Source of the DNA: Ruminococcus sp.
GTDB lineage: Bacteria > Bacillota > Clostridia > Oscillospirales > Acutalibacteraceae
Direction: 5' to 3'
DNA: 42,036 nucleotides
Assembly (NCBI GenBank): GCA_022768065.1
Contig: JALELS010000026.1
Location: 72,961-114,996 of the forward strand
Shown here one piece after another: positions 28,637 through 35,729 of the stretch. Made by a program: the position numbers and the translations under genes. Numbering within the stretch: position 1 is the first letter of the stretch; every line of letters begins with the position of its first letter. Below the pieces are notes generated by a model. That model was not told the DNA's origin, did no database searches, and saw only the letters and a program-made list of their open reading frames with translations.

Positions 28637-29260
28637 ATGGAACATCCCGAAATACCGCTTAACTGTTTCTTTAACGGGTGCTATAATCCCGACTATGAAA
28701 GGGACATAAAAGCGGCAAAAGACATCTGCTATAAGTACAATAATCTGAACCCGAACGACGAAAAGAGCAAAAGCGATATACTGAGGTCGTTTTTGGGCAA
28801 ATTCGGCAAAGACGCGGTATTTGTTGCTCCGTTTTGGTGTGATTACGGATACAGAATTTCGGTCGGCGACAGATTTTATGCCAATCACAATTTGGTAATA
28901 CAGGACGGCGGCGGAGTTACCTTCGGCGACGACGTTTTTATAGGCCCGAACTGCTGTTTCACTACGGCGGAGCACGCCGTTGACCCATCTCTTCGCAAAC
29001 AGGGCATTGAAATAGCAAAACCCATCTCCGTAGGCAACAATGTGTGGATAGGCGCAGGCTCTACCGTTCTCGCCGGAGTTACGATAGGCGATAATTCCGT
29101 TATCGGCGCAGGCAGCGTGGTAACGTCGGATATACCCCCGAATGTTGTCGCAGTCGGTGTTCCGTGCCGTGTTATGCGAGAAATCACCCCGGACGATAAA
29201 AACAAATACCCGTTTTACGACAAAATAAAGCTTGACCCGAACGGCGATAATGAGAAATAA
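28637..29260 (+). CDS. Sugar O-acetyltransferase (maltose/galactoside acetyltransferase family)
   Basis: 207-aa cytoplasmic left-handed beta-helix acetyltransferase of the Maa/LacA/NodL type, transferring acetyl from acetyl-CoA to a sugar hydroxyl. An N-terminal helical segment (NPDYERDIKAAKDICYKYNN) precedes hexapeptide repeats. The catalytic His is in TTAEHAVDP near 116, and the trimer repeats NNVWIGAGSTVLAGVTIGDNSVIGAGSVVTSDIP follow. ATG28637 has AAGGAG 7 nt upstream. 63 nt after lexA with no clear terminator between, so it may be co-transcribed with it. The substrate is not readable from sequence. Confidence 0.93.
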   Translation: MEHPEIPLNCFFNGCYNPDYERDIKAAKDICYKYNNLNPNDEKSKSDILRSFLGKFGKDAVFVAPFWCDYGYRISVGDRFYANHNLVIQDGGGVTFGDDVFIGPNCCFTTAEHAVDPSLRKQGIEIAKPISVGNNVWIGAGSTVLAGVTIGDNSVIGAGSVVTSDIPPNVVAVGVPCRVMREITPDDKNKYPFYDKIKLDPNGDNEK

Positions 29261-29355
29261 TTTCGGAACGCGCTTTTTGCCGCGGATTACGCTGTTGCCG
29301 GCTTTTTAAAGTCACTCCGAAACCTAAAAACCGAGCAAAAAATTCAATATTTTAC

Positions 29356-29396
29356 AGCACCGACCCGTGCAGGCAACTGTGGGTCGGTGCTTTTTG
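29356..29396 (+). terminator. Intrinsic terminator after the acetyltransferase gene
   Basis: Perfect 11-bp inverted repeat AGCACCGACCC / GGGTCGGTGCT (29356-29366, 29381-29391) with a 14-nt loop and TTTTT. Confidence 0.88.
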
Positions 29397-29508
29397 TTAT
29401 TAAAATACGAAACATTTATTAAAATCAAAAAGCGCGTTTTTCGCCGCGGTAAAATGCGTTTTAAGCGTCCGCAAATTCGGACATTTACCTTGTCCTTACT
29501 ACGCCCTA

Positions 29509-29563
29509 TTGACCGACCGATGTTTTTCTGCTAATATGGTATTTGCAGACGAACATTTGTTCG
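29509..29563 (+). promoter_or_regulatory. Promoter with a perfect LexA box (SOS gene)
   Basis: -35 TTGACC (29509-29514), 17-bp spacer, -10 TAATAT (29532-29537), then a fully palindromic CGAACATTTGTTCG (29550-29563) just past the expected start of transcription. The box would block elongation or open-complex formation until LexA is cleaved. Confidence 0.85.
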
Positions 29564-29585
29564 ACAGCAGAAAGGGGCGATAAAT

Positions 29586-29816
29586 TTGACATTATCCGAA
29601 TTATCCGGGGAATACTTGAAAGAAGAGGAAAAACTTACGCGGCAAATCAAAAACTTTACTCCCGAGGTTCACCGGCTGAAGGGCGAGGACCTTTATCTCG
29701 CAAGGCGGCGGCTTATGTGTCTTTACGAAATGCGGAGCGACGTGAGAGCCACAGCGAAAAAGCTCGAAAACTATTACAATAAAGACGATATGTTACGTGC
29801 TTACCATAAACATTGA
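29586..29816 (+). CDS. SOS-controlled small coiled-coil protein of unknown function
   Basis: 76-aa, highly charged, predicted mostly helical (KEEEKLTRQIKNFTPEVHRL, then RRRLMCLYEMRSDVRATAKK). No membrane segment or signal peptide. Start TTG29586 has AAAGGGG 8 nt upstream and no better start exists. Its promoter carries a perfect LexA box, so it should be induced by DNA damage. I do not recognise a named family; it lacks the LysM and membrane helix of the SOS division inhibitor YneA, so it is not that protein. Small helical proteins with an R-R-R-L-x-x-L-x-x-M pattern occur in Clostridia as uncharacterised genes (recall). Monocistronic, followed by a weak GACAA/TTGTC hairpin with T-run. Confidence 0.75.
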   Translation: MTLSELSGEYLKEEEKLTRQIKNFTPEVHRLKGEDLYLARRRLMCLYEMRSDVRATAKKLENYYNKDDMLRAYHKH

Positions 29817-29859
29817 CAATATTTTTTGTCGAACCGACGGCATATTGTAATTTTTCCTA

Positions 29860-29888
29860 TTGATAAATTTATCACGAAAATGTATAAT
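29860..29888 (+). promoter_or_regulatory. Predicted strong sigma-A promoter of the scaffold/GGGtGRT operon
   Basis: -35 TTGATA (29860-29865), 17-bp spacer, consensus -10 TATAAT (29883-29888), about 30 nt before the first gene. Confidence 0.8.
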
Positions 29889-29919
29889 GTTCCCGTAACA
29901 AATTGAAAGGAGCTTCAAA

Positions 29920-30615
29920 ATGATAAACTATTCACAGGAAGTTGAAAAAATGTGTTGCGTTGCCAAAGGGCCGAAACACGGTCCCGCGCCTATTCCCGAA
30001 GAGGGCAAATGGGTAAAGGCATACGACATCAAAGATATTTCCGGATTTTCACACGGCGTCGGCTGGTGTGCTCCGCAGCAGGGTGCGTGCAAACTCAGCC
30101 TTAATGTAAAGGACGGCGTTGTTGTAGAAGCGCTCGTTGAGACAATCGGTTGCTCGGGTATGACCCATTCGGCTGCTATGGCGGCGGAAATTCTCCCCGG
30201 CAAGACTCTTCTTGAGTGCCTTAACACCGACCTTGTTTGCGACGCTATCAACGTAGCTATGCGCGAGCTCTTCCTTCAGCTCGTTTACGGCAGAAGCCAG
30301 TCCGCTTTCTCGGAGGACGGTCTTACCGTGGGTTCCGGTCTTGAGGACCTCGGCAAGGGTCTTCGTTCTCAGGTAGGCACAATGTTCTCTACCGAGAAAA
30401 AAGGCGTTCGTTATATGGAAATGGCAGAGGGCTACGTTACTCATATGGCTCTTGATAAAGACGATCAGGTTATCGGTTATGAATTCATAAAAGTCGGCAA
30501 AATGCTTGAGGACATCCGTCACGGCATGGACGCCAACGAGGCTCTTAAGAAGAATACCGGAAACTACGGCCGTTATGCAGAGGGCGTTAAATTCATCGAC
30601 CCTCGTGAAGAATAA
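29920..30615 (+). CDS. NifU/IscU-like iron-sulfur cluster scaffold-family protein (paired with GGGtGRT protein)
   Basis: 231-aa soluble protein. The core ACKLSLNVKDGVVVEALVETIGCSGMTHSAAMAAEILPGKTLLE has the fold pattern of the IscU/NifU scaffold, with C78 in the IGCSG turn. Cysteines at 12, 13, 50, 57, 78, 100 and 107 could bind a cluster. A C-terminal segment of about 100 residues (KGVRYMEMAEGYVTHMALDKDDQVIGYEF onwards) is not part of the classical scaffold. No cysteine desulfurase or SufBCD lies nearby, so a role in general Fe-S assembly is doubtful. It always seems to precede a GGGtGRT gene (family recall), 19 nt away here. Codon use is rich in GCT/GTT, suggesting high expression. Confidence 0.8.
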   Translation: MINYSQEVEKMCCVAKGPKHGPAPIPEEGKWVKAYDIKDISGFSHGVGWCAPQQGACKLSLNVKDGVVVEALVETIGCSGMTHSAAMAAEILPGKTLLECLNTDLVCDAINVAMRELFLQLVYGRSQSAFSEDGLTVGSGLEDLGKGLRSQVGTMFSTEKKGVRYMEMAEGYVTHMALDKDDQVIGYEFIKVGKMLEDIRHGMDANEALKKNTGNYGRYAEGVKFIDPREE

Positions 30616-30634
30616 TTGAAGGAGGGACTTACAA

Positions 30635-31642
30635 ATGGCTAATGATGTAGTATTTGAGGGCAAAGAAAGAAGAATGCCCAAAATAGAAAAATGCCTTGCC
30701 GACAACGGCATAGAAAGCCTCGAGGCTGCAAGAGACCTTTGTCTCTCAAAAGGCATAGATGTTGAGTCGATAGTCAAGGGCGTTCAGCCTATTGCTTTTG
30801 ATAACGCTGTTTGGGCTTACACTCTCGGTGTTGCTCTCGCTATTAAATCAGGCGTTAAAACCGCTTCCGAAGCTTCGGCGGTTATCGGCCAGGGACTTCA
30901 GGCATTCTGCGTACCGGGTTCGGTTGCAGAGCAGAGGAACGTCGGCCTCGGCCACGGCAATCTCGGCGCAAGACTTCTTCACGAAGACACCAAGTGCTTT
31001 GCATTCCTTGCAGGTCACGAGTCATTCGCAGCCGCTGAGGGCGCTATCGGTATAGCTAAGACCGCAAACAAGGTTCGCAAGACTCCTCTTCGCGTTATCC
31101 TTAACGGCCTCGGCAAAGACGCCGCTATGATCATTTCAAGAATCAACGGCTTCACCTATGTTAAGACCGATTACGATTTCTACACAGGCGAGCTTAAAAT
31201 TGTCAGCGAAACAAAATATTCCGACGGCGAGAGAGCCGCTGTTAAGTGCTACGGCGCTAACGACGTTCTCGAAGGCGTTGCTATAATGAAGAAAGAGGGC
31301 GTTGACGTTTCCATCACCGGTAACTCAACAAACCCGACCCGTTTCCAGCACCTCGTTGCAGGCACTTACAAGAAATGGGCTAACGAAAACGGCGTTAAAT
31401 ACTTCTCGGTTGCTTCGGGTGGCGGCACAGGCCGTACTCTTCACCCGGATAACGTTGCGGCAGGTCCTGCTTCATACGGTCTTACCGACTCCATGGGCAG
31501 AATGCACGGCGACGCTCAGTTCGCAGGTTCTTCATCTGTTCCGGCTCACGTCGAAATGATGGGACTTATCGGCATGGGCAACAACCCGATGGTTGGCGCT
31601 ACCGTTGCTTGCGCTGTTGCAGTTGAAGAGGCTGCTAAATAA
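30635..31642 (+). CDS. GGGtGRT-family protein, function unknown
   Basis: 335-aa soluble protein carrying the family's name-giving motif GGGTGRT at residues 262-268 (SVASGGGTGRTLHPDNVAAG). The C-terminus MMGLIGMGNNPMVGATVACAVAVEEAAK is glycine-rich and strongly conserved in the family as I recall it. Cysteines at 20, 36, 92, 121 and 205. No catalytic motif I recognise; the glycine-rich loops suggest a nucleotide, phosphate or thiolate ligand (inference). GGAGGG lies 10 nt before ATG, the operon has a strong promoter and a strong terminator, and codon use is biased as in highly expressed genes, so it is probably an abundant protein. Confidence 0.88.
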   Translation: MANDVVFEGKERRMPKIEKCLADNGIESLEAARDLCLSKGIDVESIVKGVQPIAFDNAVWAYTLGVALAIKSGVKTASEASAVIGQGLQAFCVPGSVAEQRNVGLGHGNLGARLLHEDTKCFAFLAGHESFAAAEGAIGIAKTANKVRKTPLRVILNGLGKDAAMIISRINGFTYVKTDYDFYTGELKIVSETKYSDGERAAVKCYGANDVLEGVAIMKKEGVDVSITGNSTNPTRFQHLVAGTYKKWANENGVKYFSVASGGGTGRTLHPDNVAAGPASYGLTDSMGRMHGDAQFAGSSSVPAHVEMMGLIGMGNNPMVGATVACAVAVEEAAK

Positions 31643-31661
31643 GTTTTATAAAGCATAAAAC

Positions 31662-31708
31662 AAAAACACCCACAAAGCTCATTTAGAGTTTTGCGGGTGT
31701 TTTTTTGT
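31662..31708. terminator. Bidirectional terminator between GGGtGRT gene and membrane protein gene
   Basis: Arms AAAAACACCCACAAAGCTC and GAGTTTTGCGGGTGTTTTT with a 5-nt loop (one mismatch); T-runs on both sides serve the two convergent genes. Confidence 0.88.
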
Positions 31709-31769
31709 CTGTTAAAGTTGCGGAAGAACCGCAGAATACAGCGCAAAATAAAATACATTGCCTGAAAAA

Positions 31770-32378
31770 TTATTTGTTGTCGAGAAATTCCCATTCGATA
31801 AAGCGGGCCTGCATCCAGTCATCTGGTGCGTCTTCGTCCAAATCAAATTGAATTTTTGTTTTTGCAGCCATTCCGTAATGTCTTTCGCTCCAACGCGTTA
31901 TCGAAGCCGCCGTAAGCCCCCAAACGCAGGTAAAGCCGATACAGATAAGTCCCTTATAATTCATAAAACTGTGTTCGTAGTTCCAGGCACGCATACCCAA
32001 AAAGTCTTTAAGCAGCAATCCGCTGAACAGCTCCAGCGTAGTTGCCGAAACCGCCATAATCACAACTCTCCAGCCGAGCGGTTTGCTCTTTAATTTTACC
32101 GCGCCCACAAAAAATAAAACTGCGCCCGCACCGTATAAAATATTAAATGCACCGAATACCGAAACCACGTGCGTTTCCCAATGCCCCTTGGTCAGCAGGC
32201 AAAAAAAGCCCTCCATTAAAACCCCTATAACGCTGCCGACCAAAAACAGCACAAACATTTTGTCATACGTTATTTCCTTTTCGTCGCCACTGTTTTTTTG
32301 CGTGCTGTGCGAAGTCTCCTGCGACTCCGGTTTATAGACGGCAGTCACCTGACCGCCGCGTTTTTTCGTCAGATTCAT
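31770..32378 (-). CDS. Putative ABC-transporter permease family membrane protein (CmpB-like)
   Basis: 202-aa membrane protein resembling the family often labelled putative ABC transporter permease (ABC_trans_CmpB). A polar N-terminus of about 40 residues is followed by four membrane helices: MFVLFLVGSVIGVLMEGFFC, FGAFNILYGAGAVLFFVGAV, WRVVIMAVSATTLELFSGLL and GLICIGFTCVWGLTAASI. The family signature ELFSG..L is followed by AWNY. The acidic tail ends near the stop. No ATPase partner is nearby, so transport is unproven. ATG32378 fits best, with GAG 9 nt upstream. It lies 148 nt downstream of the MarR gene on the same strand and may be its target. Confidence 0.75.
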   Translation of the reverse strand: MNLTKKRGGQVTAVYKPESQETSHSTQKNSGDEKEITYDKMFVLFLVGSVIGVLMEGFFCLLTKGHWETHVVSVFGAFNILYGAGAVLFFVGAVKLKSKPLGWRVVIMAVSATTLELFSGLLLKDFLGMRAWNYEHSFMNYKGLICIGFTCVWGLTAASITRWSERHYGMAAKTKIQFDLDEDAPDDWMQARFIEWEFLDNK

Positions 32379-32526
32379 AATATCATTCTCTTTCCTGTTT
32401 GTATTGCATTTTGCGTGCAACACCGAATTAGCAAAGCACGGTTGTTTTCCGCAAACAATAAAATTACAACCCCGACGAGGCTCCGAAGCGAGCCCGTATC
32501 TTTTGCGCGCCCATTACATCGGCAAA

Positions 32527-32988
32527 TTATGCCGGACTGCATCCAAAAGCACGTTCTTTTTCGCGTTTCAGGTTTTCCACATGGCGGCAGAGGAATGACA
32601 GAAACTGCTTCCTCTCGTTTTCGTCGAACAGACTGAGTGCGTTACACTCTATTTCGTCCACCTTATCTATTGTATTTTTCACGAACTTCGCGCCCTTTTC
32701 GGTAAGCAGGATTTCTTTGCGATTTTTGGTTTTCGGAATAACCCTCAATTCCACCAAGTCTTTTTTTATAAGCTTACCTATGGCGGAATTTATGGTCTGA
32801 ACCGGAAACAAAAATTCTTTTTGCAAATCTTTTTGGGTTACCTCGCCCTGCGAGTGTGAAACCGCATACAAAATCCAAAATTCGGTATCCGGCATACCGA
32901 AATGCGCGGCGATGTTACTGTAAATATCGTCTACCTCTTTATCCAAGCGGCACAGCAGTTTTAACTGTTCTTTTAATTTGTCGCTCAT
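32527..32988 (-). CDS. MarR-family transcriptional regulator
   Basis: 153-aa winged-helix dimeric regulator. The DNA-binding part reads EVTQKDLQKEFLFPVQTINSAIGKLIKKDLVELRVIPKTKNRKEILLTEKG, with the KNRKEI wing, flanked by dimerisation helices. ATG32988 has AGAGG 8 nt upstream; a GTG three codons earlier would overlap that site. Its promoter has two palindromic sites matched to each other, so autorepression is likely. The ligand is unknown. Confidence 0.92.
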   Translation of the reverse strand: MSDKLKEQLKLLCRLDKEVDDIYSNIAAHFGMPDTEFWILYAVSHSQGEVTQKDLQKEFLFPVQTINSAIGKLIKKDLVELRVIPKTKNRKEILLTEKGAKFVKNTIDKVDEIECNALSLFDENERKQFLSFLCRHVENLKREKERAFGCSPA

Positions 32989-33005
32989 AAAGTTCACCTC
33001 TTTGT

Positions 33006-33058
33006 GTTTCCGATTTCGGAAACATATTTATTATAATCCGATTTCGGAAACTTGTCAA
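33006..33058 (-). promoter_or_regulatory. Consensus marR promoter with two operator palindromes
   Basis: On the minus strand: -35 TTGACA (33058-33053), 17-bp spacer, -10 TATAAT (33035-33030), exact consensus. A perfect palindrome GTTTCCGATTTCGGAAAC (8-bp arms) at 33006-33023 covers the start region. A second, one-arm-degraded copy (33036-33051) fills the promoter spacer, 28 bp away centre to centre. Confidence 0.85.
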
Positions 33059-33060
33059 GG

Positions 33061-33236
33061 CACGCAACGGTACAAAATATCACAAAATGACACAGGATGT
33101 CACAGACCGACACATATCGGCGTATGGTGGCGGAACGTGTACAGGGCGACACAAAACGTGTGCAGGTCAGGTGCAGGGCGGCAAATGAAAAGCACAAAAT
33201 GACACAAAACAACACAATTCGGTGCAAATTCGCCCG
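33061..33236. repeat. 10-bp-periodic CACA array
   Basis: A run of decamers beginning CACA or a near variant, in exact 10-bp register: 33081 CACAAAATGA, 33091 CACAGGATGT, 33101 CACAGACCGA, 33111 CACATATCGG, preceded by variants at 33061 and 33071. After a looser middle part (ACA/GCA about every 10 nt, 33139-33188) the pattern returns with CACAAAATGA CACAAAACAA CACAATTCGG (33192-33221). It has no reading frame, lies between a marR promoter and an unknown gene, and is not a CRISPR (no spacers). Confidence 0.75.
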
Positions 33237-33310
33237 TACATAATTTTCGGCAAAAATGTCCAAAAAGTTAATACGCTAAGCCGATTTGCCGCAATAAGAC
33301 CGAATACGAC

Positions 33311-33373
33311 TTAAATTTGTATGGCAAATTTAATATAATTCTCATTGCAAAAGCAAAACATATGTGATATTAT
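33311..33373 (+). promoter_or_regulatory. Promoter and inverted-repeat operator candidate of the 138-aa gene
   Basis: Perfect 9-bp inverted repeat TTAAATTTG-N5-CAAATTTAA (33311-33333), 11 bp before a promoter with -35 TTGCAA (33345-33350), 17-bp spacer and -10 TATTAT (33368-33373). The position suits an upstream-binding activator or a repressor. Confidence 0.55.
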
Positions 33374-33454
33374 AATCTTGACCTACAGTCGGTGCCGTAC
33401 ACCGACAGTAAGCGTCGGAATAAAATTTGCGGAAATATGCGGAGAAAATTAAAT

Positions 33455-33871
33455 ATGGAAAGAATTAGATTTGCAGCTGAAATTGATAACAGCAGCGTAG
33501 AAAAGTTTTGGGAATTACTCGTCGGGGACGATTTTTTTAAGACATTACCCACATTTAAAAAACGTATCGACAAGAATGACGGTTTTGTTGTTGTGCTGAA
33601 ACATCACAAACTGTCCGTCGATTTCGACGATTTTGAACCTTACTGTATCGTTTCGGGAAAAGCGCTCGAACGTCCGTTTCACATTGATTTCAGCGTCACA
33701 TTAACTCAGCGTGCAACCACAAAATATGCTGTATTTTCAGCGGAGCTCACGGGCTTTGCCGAAAAAGTACCTCTGTGCAGAAAGATGTTTGCCGAAAAGT
33801 TCGACGAATACGTGGAAAGGCTGTTGTCTCAGCTTACCAAGTTTGAAAACAGTCGTCCGATTTTCAGCTGA
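33455..33871 (+). CDS. Hypothetical protein, possibly SRPBCC-like
   Basis: 138-aa soluble protein not recognised. ATG33455 has GGAG 10 nt upstream. The layout is an N-terminal beta strand (ERIRFAAEID), a helix (SSVEKFWELLVGDD), a run of alternating beta strands (FVVVLKHHKLSVDFDDF onwards) and a long C-terminal helix (CRKMFAEKFDEYVERLLSQL). This beta-rich core closed by a long last helix is the order of the START/SRPBCC fold, but there is no decisive motif, so that is a guess. It is monocistronic with its own promoter and terminator. Composition is more A/T-rich than its neighbours, and an unusual repeat array lies upstream, so recent acquisition is possible. Confidence 0.65.
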   Translation: MERIRFAAEIDNSSVEKFWELLVGDDFFKTLPTFKKRIDKNDGFVVVLKHHKLSVDFDDFEPYCIVSGKALERPFHIDFSVTLTQRATTKYAVFSAELTGFAEKVPLCRKMFAEKFDEYVERLLSQLTKFENSRPIFS

Positions 33872-33895
33872 ACAAATGCACACTTAATATTATGT

Positions 33896-33940
33896 AAAAA
33901 CCCCCTGATATGCCAATGCATATCGGGGGGTAATTTTTTT
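33896..33940. terminator. Bidirectional terminator between the 138-aa gene and hydA
   Basis: 14-bp stem (one G-U pair) with a 4-nt loop, arms 33900-33913 and 33918-33931. Seven T follow to the right and five T to the left, ending both convergent transcripts. Confidence 0.9.
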
Positions 33941-33974
33941 GCCGTTTGGTGTTTCGGTTTTGCAAAGGCGCGTT

Positions 33975-35717
33975 TTAATCGTACTTTTTGCGCGCAACAT
34001 AAGTCGTGTGCAAAACTTCATGTGCCTTGTGGCCGCCCGGCTCGCCGAGGAATTCATCGTACAGCTCTTTAACAGCCGAATTTTCGTGCGAACGTCTCTT
34101 TTGATTTTTTTCGTCGGATTCATAGAGCGCTTTTGCGCGGCGCTCTTTCAAATCGACAAAATTACGCACAACCGCGTGCTGTATAGGCTGTCCTCCGCCG
34201 TTTATACAGCCGCCGGGGCAGCCCATTATTTCTATAAATGTATAATCCGCCGAGCCGTCCTTTATCTTATCCATAAGATAGCCCGCGTTTTTGGTTCCGC
34301 TTGCAACCGCAACCTTTACGTTAAGACCGCCCACATCATACTGCGCCTCTTTTATATTTTTCATTCCGCGAACTTCGGTAAAATCGGGCGACGGAGCTTC
34401 TTCACCGGTTATCAGCTTAACTGCGGTGCGAAGAGCCGCCTCCATAACTCCGCCCGTAGCGCCGAAAATGGTTGCCGCTCCGGTGCTCTCGCCGAACGGA
34501 TTGTCAAACTCCTCATCGGGTAAATGCTTAAAATATATTCCCGCGCTCTCTATCATACGCGCAAGCTCTCTTGTGGTTATGGCAATGTCAACATCAGGAT
34601 AACCGCTTGCCGCCTCGCCGTCGCGCTTTGTCTCAAACTTCTTTGCGGTGCACGGCATAACTCCCACAACTACCATCTTAGAGGGGTCCATATTGAGCTT
34701 CTTTGCATACCATGTTTTCATAGTTGCGCCGAACATCTGCTGCGGCGATTTGCACGTGGAAAGGTGCGGTATAAGCTCGGGGTAATAGTGCTCGCAATAC
34801 TTTATCCAGCCCGGTGAGCACGAAGTTATCATCGGTAAAACTCCGCCGTTTTTAACGCGCTCAACAAGCTCGTTTGCCTCTTCTATAATAGTAAGGTCGG
34901 CGGCAAAATCCGTATCAAACACCTTATCGAAGCCGAGTCTGCGAAGCGCAGCAACCATTTTGCCCTCGACGTTTGTGCCGATTTTCATACCGAAAGCCTC
35001 GCCGAGCGTAGCTCTGATTGACGGTGCGGTATTTACTATTACAAACTTATCGGGGTCGTTTACGGCGTCAAGAACTTTTGCCGTGTCGTCCTTTTCGACT
35101 ATTGCGCCCGTGGGGCAGTTTACTATACACTGGCCGCAGGAAATGCACGAGACGTCCGCAAGCTTTTTATCAAATGCGGACCCTATGTGGGTGTCAAAGC
35201 CTCTCGCATTGGCGCCTATTACGCCTATGCCCTGCGCGTCGCAGGCTGCAACGCATCTGCGGCAGAGTATGCACTTATTGTTATCCCTTATCATATGGGC
35301 GGCAGACACGTCTTTTTCGTAATGTATCGTTTCGCCCTTATATTCGTCCGCGTTATCAACGCCGTAATCCTTGCAGAGCTTTTGCACCTCACACGTTCCG
35401 CTGCGCACACAGGTAAGGCAGTTTTTTTCGTGAACGGAAAGTATCAGTTCAAGAGTAGTCCTCCTTGAGCGGCGAACCTTATCGGTATTTGTGAATATCT
35501 CCATGCCCTCGGCTACGGGGAAAACACATGCGGACACGAGATTTCGCGCGCCCTTTACCTCGACCATACATATGCGGCAGGCGCCTATCTCGTTTATATC
35601 CTTTAAGTAGCAAAGCGTAGGGATTTCTATGCCGGCATATCTTGCCGCCTCAAGTATTGAAATTCCCTTCGGCACGCTCAGGGGCATGCCGTTTATTTTA
35701 ATATTTACGTTTTCCAT
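33975..35717 (-). CDS. hydA: [FeFe] hydrogenase catalytic subunit of an NADH-linked (bifurcating) complex
   Basis: 580-aa H2-forming subunit. An N-terminal [2Fe-2S] domain (C36, C47, C50, C64) is followed by a His-ligated [4Fe-4S] (H96, C100, C103, C109) and a two-[4Fe-4S] ferredoxin domain (C149/152/155/159 and C191/194/197/201). The H-cluster motifs are L1 TSCSPGWIKY (C300), L2 MPCTAKKFE (C356) and L3 MGCPGGCINGGGQP (C500, C504), and a small-subunit C-terminus follows. ATG35717 has AAGGAG 8 nt upstream. Last gene of hydC-hydE-hydD-hydB-hydA; 12-nt gap from hydB. Active-site maturases HydEFG are not in the window. Confidence 0.97.
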   Translation of the reverse strand: MENVNIKINGMPLSVPKGISILEAARYAGIEIPTLCYLKDINEIGACRICMVEVKGARNLVSACVFPVAEGMEIFTNTDKVRRSRRTTLELILSVHEKNCLTCVRSGTCEVQKLCKDYGVDNADEYKGETIHYEKDVSAAHMIRDNNKCILCRRCVAACDAQGIGVIGANARGFDTHIGSAFDKKLADVSCISCGQCIVNCPTGAIVEKDDTAKVLDAVNDPDKFVIVNTAPSIRATLGEAFGMKIGTNVEGKMVAALRRLGFDKVFDTDFAADLTIIEEANELVERVKNGGVLPMITSCSPGWIKYCEHYYPELIPHLSTCKSPQQMFGATMKTWYAKKLNMDPSKMVVVGVMPCTAKKFETKRDGEAASGYPDVDIAITTRELARMIESAGIYFKHLPDEEFDNPFGESTGAATIFGATGGVMEAALRTAVKLITGEEAPSPDFTEVRGMKNIKEAQYDVGGLNVKVAVASGTKNAGYLMDKIKDGSADYTFIEIMGCPGGCINGGGQPIQHAVVRNFVDLKERRAKALYESDEKNQKRRSHENSAVKELYDEFLGEPGGHKAHEVLHTTYVARKKYD

Positions 35718-35729
35718 ATGGCACACTCC

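Noticed and set aside
29586-29816. SOS gene as a YneA/SulA-type division inhibitor
   Set aside because: There is no membrane helix and no LysM domain, and the length and composition do not match either family.
29920-30615. Classical IscU/NifU housekeeping scaffold
   Set aside because: Only the central segment is scaffold-like; the long C-terminal extension, the GGGtGRT partner and the absence of a desulfurase nearby argue for a different role.
33061-33236. Possible CRISPR or microsatellite coding repeat
   Set aside because: The period is 10 bp and not a multiple of three; the units are degenerate and no frame or spacer pattern is present.
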